A DNA stretch of 20,154 bases from Verrucomicrobiota bacterium (GTDB lineage: Bacteria > Verrucomicrobiota > Verrucomicrobiia > Chthoniobacterales > UBA10450), in assembly GCA_003219115.1 (NCBI GenBank), contig QHPN01000072.1, positions 1 to 20,154 on the forward strand. Reading direction: 5' to 3'. Shown piece by piece: positions 14,071 through 20,154 of this stretch. The notes under the pieces are model-generated. The model did no database searches, was not told the origin of the DNA, and saw only the letters and a program-made list of their open reading frames with translations. Position numbers and translations under genes: made by a program. Positions within the stretch are counted from its first letter, which is position 1; the number at the start of each line of letters is the position of its first letter.

Positions 14071-15069
14071 TTATTCCACATGATAGGCGCGAATTTCAGC
14101 TGGTTGAGAGCTACGATGAGGAACGGCGACGAATAAAATATCCCGTTCGGGAACGAAAAGACCGGTCCGGGCCCCATCGGCGGTGTCGACTTTGGGTAAC
14201 GCTTGGTAACTGTTTTCATTGCTCTGCTCGATAGTGTCGATCTTGCCTACGCCGCAAATCGCGTAGATGCGATGACGCTTTTTGTCGTAGAAAACATCGT
14301 CCGGATCGCCGGAGATGTCGATCTTAGTGACGACCTCACCTGATTCGGTGTTGAGCACGACAAGTTTTGACGGCATGCGGCAGCCGACGAATAGGCGATG
14401 GTTAGCTTCATCCAGTGCCATCGGAAAATTTCCGAAGGCCAGATCTGTTTTCCAGGTCGCAATAACTTGACCTTTGTCAGGATCGATCGCTGCTACGTGT
14501 CGAGAATTTGGGACGTTGACGAAAATTCTGCTCTTCTCCAATTCAAATGCTTCGGGATGGGCCGACAGTTTGATGGAGCGGACTTGTTTTCCATCGGCGG
14601 CATTTACAACGGCAATTCCGCCGCTGCCGTACCCGACATAAATTTTTTTCGCGGCCTCGTCGTAGCGAATGTTATCAGCATCGTCTTTGAAATTTAGCTC
14701 GCCGACCGGCTGGAACGATTTCGCGTCGTAGATTTTTAAAATCCCGTCTTTGTCATTGGCAACAAAGAGTCGATTGAATTCCGGAACGAATGCGATCCCC
14801 TGTGGTGATCCAAGGCCGGTGATCGATTTGACTCGCTCGCCTTTGCGAAGATCGACAACTTCAACGCTGTTGTTGCCGAGGGCGGCGACGAACAATCGAT
14901 TACCTACGGCATCCAGCGCGAAATGATCGATCCGTCCTTCAACGCCTGGGAGCGGGATCGTTTGTGTCAGCTTTACTTGCGGGTTTTGAGCGGAAATAGA
15001 CGAAAGCGCTATGCTCGCGAATAACGCCACTACAATACACGCGCGCCGACTGTTTAGAAATTCCTTCAC
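14071..15069 (-). CDS. Secreted YncE-like beta-propeller (YVTN repeat) protein
   Basis: A 332-residue exported protein. The signal peptide (ACIVVALFASIALSSISA, cleavage before QNPQV) is followed by about seven repeats of roughly 40 residues of the YVTN/NHL kind: GNRLFVAALGNNSVEVVDL, FNRLFVANDKDGILKIYDA, AKKIYVGYGSGGIAVVNA, NHRLFVGCRMPSKLVVLN, KRHRIYAICGVGKIDTIEQ. Such propellers act as periplasmic binding or scaffold domains; the ligand is unknown. It starts with GTG 15069, overlapping the DUF1259 stop by 4 bp (GTGA), so the two proteins are probably made together. The decayed gene begins 10 bp after its stop, and the efflux operon follows on the same strand. Confidence 0.9.
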   Translation of the reverse strand: MKEFLNSRRACIVVALFASIALSSISAQNPQVKLTQTIPLPGVEGRIDHFALDAVGNRLFVAALGNNSVEVVDLRKGERVKSITGLGSPQGIAFVPEFNRLFVANDKDGILKIYDAKSFQPVGELNFKDDADNIRYDEAAKKIYVGYGSGGIAVVNAADGKQVRSIKLSAHPEAFELEKSRIFVNVPNSRHVAAIDPDKGQVIATWKTDLAFGNFPMALDEANHRLFVGCRMPSKLVVLNTESGEVVTKIDISGDPDDVFYDKKRHRIYAICGVGKIDTIEQSNENSYQALPKVDTADGARTGLFVPERDILFVAVPHRSSQPAEIRAYHVE

Positions 15070-15992
15070 TTAGATACCGGCGAACTCACTTTTTGCAGGC
15101 CGCTAATTAAGAAACCGCTCTTAATCGCCTCAGCCAAGCTCTTCGCAGGACCGCGGCCCCAGTAGTGGAAGAAGATCATTCGCGGTTGCTCGTGTGTCAT
15201 GTGTTGATGAATTGCAACAATTTTGATCTCGTCTTTGAGTAGCGATTTCAACACCGGTTGGAGTTCATCTTCGGTGACAACGAAATCTCCATCGACAACC
15301 GCGTCGGCATCGGTGCCAGCAAACGCTGCCCATGTATTCACGCCCATCTCCTTCTCGATTTTCACACCATGCATCATTACCGGTCGACCGATGGTGAACT
15401 TCACCATCCCATCCTTTGATTCACCCTGGACACCCAGGATTTCGTTGAGAGGAGCGGCAGCGATGGAACTCTTTTCCGGCAGTTTTGATTCATCAACGCT
15501 AGCGTCAGAGAACGATTTCGGTGGTTTGGTATCCGATCCCCGCACTACCTTCGTGGCGTCATATACTTTTTTCACCGCGTGCGCGAGATCATCCAGTTTC
15601 CCCTCGCCTTCAATGTGCATGAAGAAGACCTTCGGCTGATCGAAGAAGAAATGGTTATGGAGCGCAGTTACGCTCAGACCATTGTCGATCGCAGCCTTCA
15701 TCGCGGCGTTGACTTCGTCTTCAAAGAGCACCGTGTCGCCCATCACCATCGCGCCGTTTTTTGTCTCGATGAACGCGGCCCAGGTGCCGAGTCCCATGAA
15801 GGGCGGCATCGTCCATCCATCGACGACGATCTTCACGTCATCACGCGGGAAAGTAACTTTGTAAACGCCTTCCTTTTCGTTCAGCTTCCCTTTGAGGCCG
15901 GTGAGATTGTCGATTTTCGCTGTATCCAGCGCAGCCAGCGCGCTTAGGCTTGTCGCGGCAAGAGTCGCCGCCAAGATAAAAAGCTTTTTCAT
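15066..15992 (-). CDS. Secreted double-domain DUF1259 (LppY/LpqO-like) protein
   Basis: A 308-residue exported protein with a signal peptide (MKKLFILAATLAATSLSALA) and two copies of DUF1259. Each half carries the same His arrangement: LHNHFFFDQPKVFFMHIEG (H112, H114, H126) and IHQHMTHEQPRMIFFHYWG (H262, H264, H276), with identical spacing. Each half also has an NTWAAF/GTWAAF strand and a D-x3-F/V-EDE segment. The paired HxH-x11-H motifs suggest two metal or ligand sites, which is inference. The domain's function is unestablished. I chose ATG 15992 over an in-frame TTG at 15998. It overlaps the propeller gene by 4 bp. A 12-bp hairpin sits 13 bp before the start codon, so its translation or transcription may be attenuated. 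Confidence 0.92.
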   Translation of the reverse strand: MKKLFILAATLAATSLSALAALDTAKIDNLTGLKGKLNEKEGVYKVTFPRDDVKIVVDGWTMPPFMGLGTWAAFIETKNGAMVMGDTVLFEDEVNAAMKAAIDNGLSVTALHNHFFFDQPKVFFMHIEGEGKLDDLAHAVKKVYDATKVVRGSDTKPPKSFSDASVDESKLPEKSSIAAAPLNEILGVQGESKDGMVKFTIGRPVMMHGVKIEKEMGVNTWAAFAGTDADAVVDGDFVVTEDELQPVLKSLLKDEIKIVAIHQHMTHEQPRMIFFHYWGRGPAKSLAEAIKSGFLISGLQKVSSPVSK

Positions 15993-16005
15993 TGGCAAAA
16001 ACGTT

Positions 16006-16035
16006 GGTTCCGGAGCGATTAAACGCTCCAGAACC
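16006..16035 (-). terminator. Hairpin between the PepSY-like and DUF1259 genes
   Basis: GGTTCCGGAGCG (16006-16017) pairs with CGCTCCAGAACC (16024-16035) at 11 of 12 positions around a 6-nt loop. On the minus strand it is followed by AACGTTTTTG, giving the build of a factor-independent terminator. It lies 12 bp after the PepSY-like stop and only 13 bp before the DUF1259 ATG, so it may work as a partial terminator or attenuator within one transcript. Confidence 0.7.
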
Positions 16036-16047
16036 GATGCGTTTCGA

Positions 16048-16368
16048 TTAATACTTCTCGCCTTTCTCTTCCTTTTCTTTGCCCTCTTGGTATTGCTTTA
16101 GAAACGTGCCAGTGGCATCCACTTCGATGCTCCACTCCTTGCCCTTTTTGTTTACGACGGCTTCGTAAACGGTTTTGCCCTCTTCTGTCTTCTTCTCGAT
16201 CTTCACAATCTCGTTACTGCCAGCCTTATCTTTGATTGTCGTCTGCACCGCGGCGGGTAGATCGGACATTTTGACAGTCTGCTCGTTTTCCTCCTCGGCG
16301 GAAAGCGGTGTCCAGGCACCGAGCGTCAGGACCGAAGCCACTGCTATTATTGGAACGATGTATTTCAT
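16048..16368 (-). CDS. Small secreted PepSY-like protein (copy 2)
   Basis: A 106-residue exported protein: signal peptide (MKYIVPIIAVASVLTLGAW, cleavage near LSA), then one PepSY-like unit (LPAAVQTTIKDKAGSNEIVK, IEKKTEEGKTVYEAVVNKKG, KEWSIEVDATGTFLKQ) and a Glu/Lys-rich tail. It aligns along its whole mature length with the protein at 6956-7246 (AVQ-K-EIVK/RIVR-EK-YEAV-K-GK-W-IE). ATG 16368 gives a proper signal peptide; the longer frame upstream does not. It lies between the DUF1080-like gene (129 bp upstream) and a hairpin, all on one strand, so it may be a periplasmic partner or modulator of the neighbouring sensor kinase or secreted proteins. Confidence 0.84.
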   Translation of the reverse strand: MKYIVPIIAVASVLTLGAWTPLSAEEENEQTVKMSDLPAAVQTTIKDKAGSNEIVKIEKKTEEGKTVYEAVVNKKGKEWSIEVDATGTFLKQYQEGKEKEEKGEKY

Positions 16369-16394
16369 ATGTTTTCTATTTGCTTGCCAGTTAG

Positions 16395-16412
16395 GAGGCG
16401 CTTGGACGCCTC
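16395..16412. repeat. Small GC palindrome in the PepSY-like gene leader
   Basis: GAGGCG (16395-16400) and CGCCTC (16407-16412) form a perfect 6-bp stem around a 6-nt loop, 26 bp before the PepSY-like start codon. On the plus strand it is followed by GCGTTTTGTTTTT, so it looks like a terminator for plus-strand transcripts, though no plus gene ends here. It is also close to an intergenic palindrome type that I recall from related genomes. Confidence 0.4.
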
Positions 16413-16497
16413 GCGTTTTGTTTTTCGCGCGAAGAGCCGCATTCACTCGAATGTGGGTTCGGCAACAAAATTGTAAGAGCTCGGGCGGTTTTAACGC

Positions 16498-17142
16498 TCA
16501 TTGCTTGCCTCCGAAAATGAGGTCATCAAAAAGAGTGACGCTGTCTGCCTTCGTCCAAACGCCCACACCGCCGGCATCCTTGAAAGTCTCGTCCTCGACT
16601 TCGAACAGCTTCTCGCCGTTGAAAAACACCGTGAAGAGTTTGCCGGAAAATTCGACGCGTAGCGTGCTCCACTTGCGGCTCGGAACCTTTGCGTCGACTC
16701 CGTAGCCAACCATTCGGCCCTTCACCGGAAGCGATGAGCGTTTGCCCTCCACCGTCTTGTAAAGCACTACATTGCCTTCCAGTGCGTTTGCACGGACGAC
16801 GTAATAGTTGTCTGTGTCCTTTACCCGCCAGATGATCCCCCCAGCCTGGTCTTCGTGGCCGCCAATCGGATTGATCTTCACCTCGACGAAACCATCCTTG
16901 ATCGCGGCGTTCATCTTCGCAGCCCAGGCGAACGTGGCTTCACCGGACTGGCGTAACACGTTTGGTTTGCTTGGCGCGGACTGTTCAGGAATTACTTCCC
17001 ACTTCGCGCTGCCTTGTCCGGTGATACCGGTCTGCCAGCCCGGCGGCAGCTGAGTTGATCCATCGAACGTCTCGCGGCTTTCCGCTGCAAGGACACAGTT
17101 TGATATCGCGAGCGCGAAGTAAAGCAAACGAATTGGATGCAC
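16498..17142 (-). CDS. Secreted DUF1080-like (concanavalin/LamG-fold) protein
   Basis: A 214-residue exported protein. The signal peptide (MHPIRLLYFALAISNCVLA) is followed by ETFDGSTQLPPGWQTGITGQ, a beta-sandwich core (GFVEVKINPIGGHEDQAGGI, IWRVKDTDNYYVVRANALEG) and a closing GVGVWTKADSVTLFDDLIFG. This order matches the DUF1080/3-keto-disaccharide hydrolase-like fold common in Verrucomicrobiota and Planctomycetota. I could not identify catalytic residues, so it may be a binding rather than an enzymatic domain. It starts with GTG 17142. A perfect 12-bp palindrome (CCGCCGCGGCGG, 17163-17174) and a putative regulator site (17187-17204) precede it. It follows the histidine kinase by 57 bp and may begin a separate transcript controlled by that system. 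Confidence 0.82.
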   Translation of the reverse strand: MHPIRLLYFALAISNCVLAAESRETFDGSTQLPPGWQTGITGQGSAKWEVIPEQSAPSKPNVLRQSGEATFAWAAKMNAAIKDGFVEVKINPIGGHEDQAGGIIWRVKDTDNYYVVRANALEGNVVLYKTVEGKRSSLPVKGRMVGYGVDAKVPSRKWSTLRVEFSGKLFTVFFNGEKLFEVEDETFKDAGGVGVWTKADSVTLFDDLIFGGKQ

Positions 17143-17186
17143 GTTTCAATAGACAAGTGATCCCGCCGCGGCGGCACTTAAGAAAT

Positions 17187-17204
17187 CCTGAAGTTTTCTT
17201 CAGG
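17187..17204 (-). promoter_or_regulatory. Putative response-regulator operator, second copy
   Basis: CCTGAAGTTTTCTTCAGG is a perfect 7-bp inverted repeat around TTTT, spanning the kinase stop codon. Its 16-bp core CTGAAGTTTTCTTCAG is identical, as reverse complement, to the site at 19361-19376. The core ends 45 bp before the GTG of the DUF1080-like gene, close to the 47 bp seen for the regulator gene. A terminator reading is possible, but the stem is only 7 bp and the loop is purine- or pyrimidine-only. Confidence 0.6.
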
Positions 17205-18630
17205 TTGTCGCCCGAGCACCTGCAATCTGATTGAACCGCGGAAATTCGATGCGGAATACACTTCCGCGATTCGACTCGCTCTCGACAATGATTCGGCCGC
17301 TGTTCCGCTCGACTGCTCGCTTGGCAATGGCAAGACCCAGGCCGACACCGCCTGCAGAACGCGATCGCGCTTTGTCGACCCGGAAAAAGGGCTCAAAGAT
17401 TTTCTCGTGGTACTCGGGGGCGATGCCATGGCCGCTATCGCTTACCGAAATGTCGACGCTGCTCGAACGTCTCGCCGCGGCGAGCGAGATCTTCGAGCCA
17501 GAAGGGCTGTGTTGAATCGCGTTATGAACAAGATTCACTAAGGCGAGACGTAACAGAGTGCGATCTGTCTGCAGCGCGACATCGTGATCGCTCGTAACGG
17601 CAAGCTTTTGCCCTTTTTCGGCAGCGAGCACTTCGAACTGATCGCGGATTTCTTCGAGCAACGCGGCAATGTTCACCTGCTCGCGTGCAGCATCCGCCTT
17701 TGTCGCATCCATGCGTGCGAGCGTTAGCAAGGCATCAACCAAATCTGTGAGACGTTCTGCTTCCTCAAGCATGCTCCCGATCGTTTCGCGAAGCATTGCA
17801 GGATCGCTGCCGTCACGCAGTGCCACTTCGCCAACGGCGCGCAACGCAGTAAGCGGCGAACGCAACTCGTGCGAGGCATCGGCGGTAAAGCGTTGCAATT
17901 CCGCGAACGATGCTTCGAGCCGCGTGAGTGTCTCGTTGAATACGGTGGCGAGACGGCCGAGTTCGTCGTTCGGGTTGAGGTTAGGCAAACGCTTCGAGAG
18001 CGATTCCGACGTGATCCGGCGGGCTTGCCGCGCCATGGCGTCAAGCGGGGCCAACGAGCGTGTTGCAACGAGATAGCCGCCAATTGCCGCGAGCATTCCA
18101 GCGAGCGGAAAACCAAGTAGCGATACTTCGACGATTTCGCGAAGGGTGCGGCGCATTTCCGTTTCGTCGCGAAAAACACGAATGATAACGCTCCGGCCTT
18201 GCACTCGGCCCGGTCGTTCCATCACGCGCAGGAACAATCCGCGTTCAAGCTCAATGGTCGCAAAGCGCAGCGTGGACGTTTGGGGTGGTGGGAGTACGTC
18301 TTTGATGTTCGCTTCCGGAACGGGCCAATGACGCAGAAGTAACTCTTTGTTCTCCGACCAGACCTCGAACCAAGCCGACATGCGGGCGAATCCTTCATCG
18401 CCATGAGATCCTCGCAGCGTCCAATCCACGCGTCCCTCATTGCCGACGCTGAGCTGGGGCTCAATCAGATCAAAGTCGATGCGTAGCTGCCGATCGATTT
18501 CGGCCGCCAACCGATGCTCGATTACCTCATAAACAAACCACGCGAAGACGATCAGGACCAACGCCGTCGCCGCCGCGTACCACAAGGCCAGACGAAAGCG
18601 AACCGAACGCCGTAGCCACCAGGCTTTCAC
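17200..18630 (-). CDS. Two-component sensor histidine kinase (OmpR-partner type)
   Basis: A 476-residue inner-membrane sensor. TM1 is at about 13-35, a periplasmic sensor region at about 36-165, TM2 at about 168-190 and a HAMP linker at about 190-243. The HisKA box is FTADASHELRSPLTALR with phospho-acceptor H254. The ATPase domain shows NLVHNAIQHSPSG (N370), DSGHGIAP (398-405), FFRVDKARS and GGVGLGLAIAK (427-437). All catalytic boxes are intact. The sensor region has no obvious His- or Met-rich metal site, so the signal is unknown. It starts with GTG 18630, overlapping the regulator stop by 4 bp. Kinases of this type (CusS/IrlS-like) often control metal efflux operons, which fits the czcCBA genes downstream, though that link is inferred. 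Confidence 0.95.
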   Translation of the reverse strand: MKAWWLRRSVRFRLALWYAAATALVLIVFAWFVYEVIEHRLAAEIDRQLRIDFDLIEPQLSVGNEGRVDWTLRGSHGDEGFARMSAWFEVWSENKELLLRHWPVPEANIKDVLPPPQTSTLRFATIELERGLFLRVMERPGRVQGRSVIIRVFRDETEMRRTLREIVEVSLLGFPLAGMLAAIGGYLVATRSLAPLDAMARQARRITSESLSKRLPNLNPNDELGRLATVFNETLTRLEASFAELQRFTADASHELRSPLTALRAVGEVALRDGSDPAMLRETIGSMLEEAERLTDLVDALLTLARMDATKADAAREQVNIAALLEEIRDQFEVLAAEKGQKLAVTSDHDVALQTDRTLLRLALVNLVHNAIQHSPSGSKISLAAARRSSSVDISVSDSGHGIAPEYHEKIFEPFFRVDKARSRSAGGVGLGLAIAKRAVERNSGRIIVESESNRGSVFRIEFPRFNQIAGARATT

Positions 18631-19313
18631 GCGCCTGCCTCCCCGCGGAGAACGAATCCAACGCCGCGCACAGTCTGGATGAGCTTCACCGTCTCACCAT
18701 CATCCAACTTGCGACGCAAATGCGCGAGGTGCACGTCAATCACGTTGTCGAGTGGGGTAGCCCGGTTCGGCTCACGCCACACTTCGCGTGCAATCATCTG
18801 CCGCGTCACCGTTTGGTCGTGATGCCTCGCAAGAAATGTGAGTAGATCGAACTCGCGCGGGGTGAGTGCAATCTCCCGCGCCCTGCGCGCGACACGACGC
18901 GTTTGCAGATTGAATGTAAGATCACCGATCTGCTGCCGCAGCTCGTTTCCGGAATCGACCCGCCGCAGTAGTGCGCGAACCCGTGCGAGCAGCTCAGCAA
19001 AGGCGAAAGGTTTTACCAGATAATCATCCGCTCCGGCGTTCAAACCAAGCACGCGATCCTCAATTGCATCACGAGCAGTGAGCAGGAGTACTGGCGTTTT
19101 GGAACCGCCGGCGCGAAGCGTCCTTAGTACTTCGATCCCGTCGCGGCCCGGCAGCATCCAGTCGAGTACGACCACGTCAAAACTTTCGCGGCTAAGCAGA
19201 AAAAAACCCTCTTCGCCGGTCTTCGCTGTCGTAACTTCGAAGCCCTCGCCCCTCAGGCCGCTCGCGAGTGCCCGGGCAGTCTTGGCATGATCCTCTATTA
19301 GTAAGATCTTCAC
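18627..19313 (-). CDS. OmpR/PhoB-family response regulator
   Basis: A 228-residue two-domain regulator. The receiver shows ILLIEDHAKTARALASGLRG, D51 in VVVLDWMLPGRDG as the phosphorylation site, T79 and K101 (DDYLVKPFAFAEL). The C-terminal winged helix shows ALTPREFDLLTFLARH, QMIAREVWREPNRATPLDNV and VHLAHLRRKLDDGE, ending in TVRGVGFVLRGE. I chose GTG 19313 because the receiver begins at MKILLIED in this family; an upstream TTG at 19349 would add 12 unrelated residues. It is co-transcribed with the kinase (4-bp overlap). A perfect inverted repeat at 19359-19378, also found after the kinase, is a likely binding site for self-regulation. Confidence 0.95.
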   Translation of the reverse strand: MKILLIEDHAKTARALASGLRGEGFEVTTAKTGEEGFFLLSRESFDVVVLDWMLPGRDGIEVLRTLRAGGSKTPVLLLTARDAIEDRVLGLNAGADDYLVKPFAFAELLARVRALLRRVDSGNELRQQIGDLTFNLQTRRVARRAREIALTPREFDLLTFLARHHDQTVTRQMIAREVWREPNRATPLDNVIDVHLAHLRRKLDDGETVKLIQTVRGVGFVLRGEAGA

Positions 19314-19358
19314 TGCCGACACAGTAAAATTGCTGCTGCGTCGCGCCAAGGATGCAGA

Positions 19359-19378
19359 TTCTGAAGAAAACTTCAGAA
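19359..19378 (-). promoter_or_regulatory. Putative response-regulator operator, first copy
   Basis: TTCTGAAGAAAACTTCAGAA is a perfect 8-bp inverted repeat around four A residues. It lies in the divergent region between the regulator gene (GTG 19313) and the secreted CBM9-like gene (ATG 19465). The core shares all 16 bases with 17188-17203. Position near the head of the regulator operon suggests autoregulation, and it might also affect the divergent gene. No clear -10/-35 could be assigned. Confidence 0.62.
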
Positions 19379-19464
19379 GCGCGCGATCCGCCGTGTTCGT
19401 TACTTTGACTAACCATGATCGTGCGATTTATGAAGGGGCATTTCGGAAGGTAGTCCGCTTCTGC

Positions 19465-20154
19465 ATGGCGACGCATTACTTCACCGCAAAGGTCAATCAG
19501 ATCGCGATCCCGCTTCTGGCGGTAGCGTTTGTCGCCCACTTCGCAACTGCTAACGAGACTGAACAGGGCCCTTTCATTCGCGCGTCACGCGTCGATCAAG
19601 CACCGCGCCTCGATGGAGTGCTCGATGACGCCTGTTGGCAGAAGGCTGAGGCGCTGACGAATTTCACCCAGGTTCTTCCCGTCGCAGGCGCGCCGCCCAG
19701 CGAGCGGATCGAGGTGCGTTTCGTTTATACGCGAGACGTGCTCTTTATTGCCATTCGTTGTTTCGATCGCGAGCCGGGAAAAATCCTGGCGAAAACGATG
19801 CAGCGCGATAACACCTTCGAATCCGAAGATTATGTCAAGATCGCGTTCGATACATTCGGGCGACAACGAGACGGCTACTTCTTCATGGTTAACCCGGCAG
19901 GCGCTCGGACGGATGGTATCTTCGGAAAATTCTCGGACGAGAGCCGTGACTTCGATGCGATCTGGGAGGCACGCGCCCGCATTGACACGCAAGGTTGGAC
20001 CGCGGAAATAGCGATTCCATTCCGGAGCATCTCTTTTGATCCGCGGCACGACTTTTGGCGATTGAATATCGAACGCCTGATCCGGCACAAAGAGGAAACT
20101 GTGCGCTGGACCGCACTATCAGCCGCCCAAAGCGTGACCGCCTTGGAGGATTTC
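19465..20154 (+). CDS. Secreted CBM9-like / DUF5916-type protein (partial, right edge)
   Basis: The frame is open for 230 codons to the window end, so the 3' part is missing. After a signal peptide (IAIPLLAVAFVAHFATA) come RVDQAPRLDGVLDDACWQKA, FTQVLPVAGAPPSERIEVRF, LFIAIRCFDREPGKILAKTM, EDYVKIAFDTFGRQRDGYFF, MVNPAGARTDGIF, WEARARIDTQGWTAEIAIPF. This is the carbohydrate-binding module family 9-like domain that opens DUF5916 proteins, which usually continue into an outer-membrane beta-barrel of several hundred residues. ATG 19465 gives a good signal peptide; the frame is open further upstream (GTG 19393, TTG 19405) but without family support. It is divergent from the response-regulator gene across about 150 bp containing a palindromic operator candidate. 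The ligand is unknown. Confidence 0.88.
   Translation, partial: MATHYFTAKVNQIAIPLLAVAFVAHFATANETEQGPFIRASRVDQAPRLDGVLDDACWQKAEALTNFTQVLPVAGAPPSERIEVRFVYTRDVLFIAIRCFDREPGKILAKTMQRDNTFESEDYVKIAFDTFGRQRDGYFFMVNPAGARTDGIFGKFSDESRDFDAIWEARARIDTQGWTAEIAIPFRSISFDPRHDFWRLNIERLIRHKEETVRWTALSAAQSVTALEDF

Noticed and set aside
19585..20088. A 167-codon minus-strand frame at the right edge
   Set aside because: The plus strand there encodes a well-matching CBM9/DUF5916 domain with a signal peptide; the minus frame has no family resemblance.

Overview
The window is a bacterial chromosomal segment that looks like an environmental, Gram-negative-type genome. A member of Verrucomicrobiota or a neighbouring soil phylum is my best guess, at moderate confidence. 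The reasons are: an envelope with an outer membrane (TolC-type channel, RND pump, many Sec-type signal peptides); weak or absent Shine-Dalgarno sites before most genes, with several GTG starts; an ECF sigma factor with a TPR-type C-terminal extension beside DGPF/YCII genes; a GxxExxY gene embedded in 'ATTCGCGTtCATTCGCG' repeats; and many small palindromes between and inside genes. No rRNA, tRNA, insertion sequence or CRISPR array is visible.

Layout. 1-381: tail of an unidentified reading frame and a non-coding stretch. 382-1320 (+): zinc-type CDF exporter. 1348-4753 (-): a five-gene cluster (VOC protein, two DGPF/YCII proteins, a PhnB-like VOC protein, an ECF42-type sigma factor) with two nearly identical ECF-like promoters and an 8-bp tandem repeat. 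4783-5606: GxxExxY gene within repeats, then a CBU_0592-like membrane protein whose last codons lie in a repeat copy. 5720-8296: dodecin, a TSUP/TauE-SafE permease, a PepSY-like secreted protein, a free-standing ChrB C-terminal-domain protein and a half-size EamA transporter. 8315-19313 (-): about 11 kb reading one way, comprising an OmpR-type regulator, a histidine kinase, a secreted DUF1080-like protein, a second PepSY-like protein, a double-domain DUF1259 protein, a secreted YVTN beta-propeller, a decayed gene, and a CzcC-CzcB-CzcA tripartite metal efflux system. 19465-20154 (+): start of a secreted CBM9/DUF5916 protein that runs off the window.

How they work together. The window is rich in metal and oxyanion handling: CDF, CzcCBA, ChrB domain and TSUP. 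An identical 16-bp palindrome (CTGAAG-N4-CTTCAG) lies 47 bp before the response-regulator start and 45 bp before the first gene after the kinase, which suggests that the two-component system controls itself and the secreted-protein genes leading to the efflux pump. The sigma-factor cluster carries two promoter-like sites sharing TGTCC and CGTCGT boxes with exactly the same 18-bp spacer, a good candidate for the self-recognised ECF42 promoter. The best candidates for something undescribed are the two-component/DUF1080/PepSY/DUF1259/YVTN/Czc periplasmic cluster and the relation between the GxxExxY gene start and its surrounding repeats.
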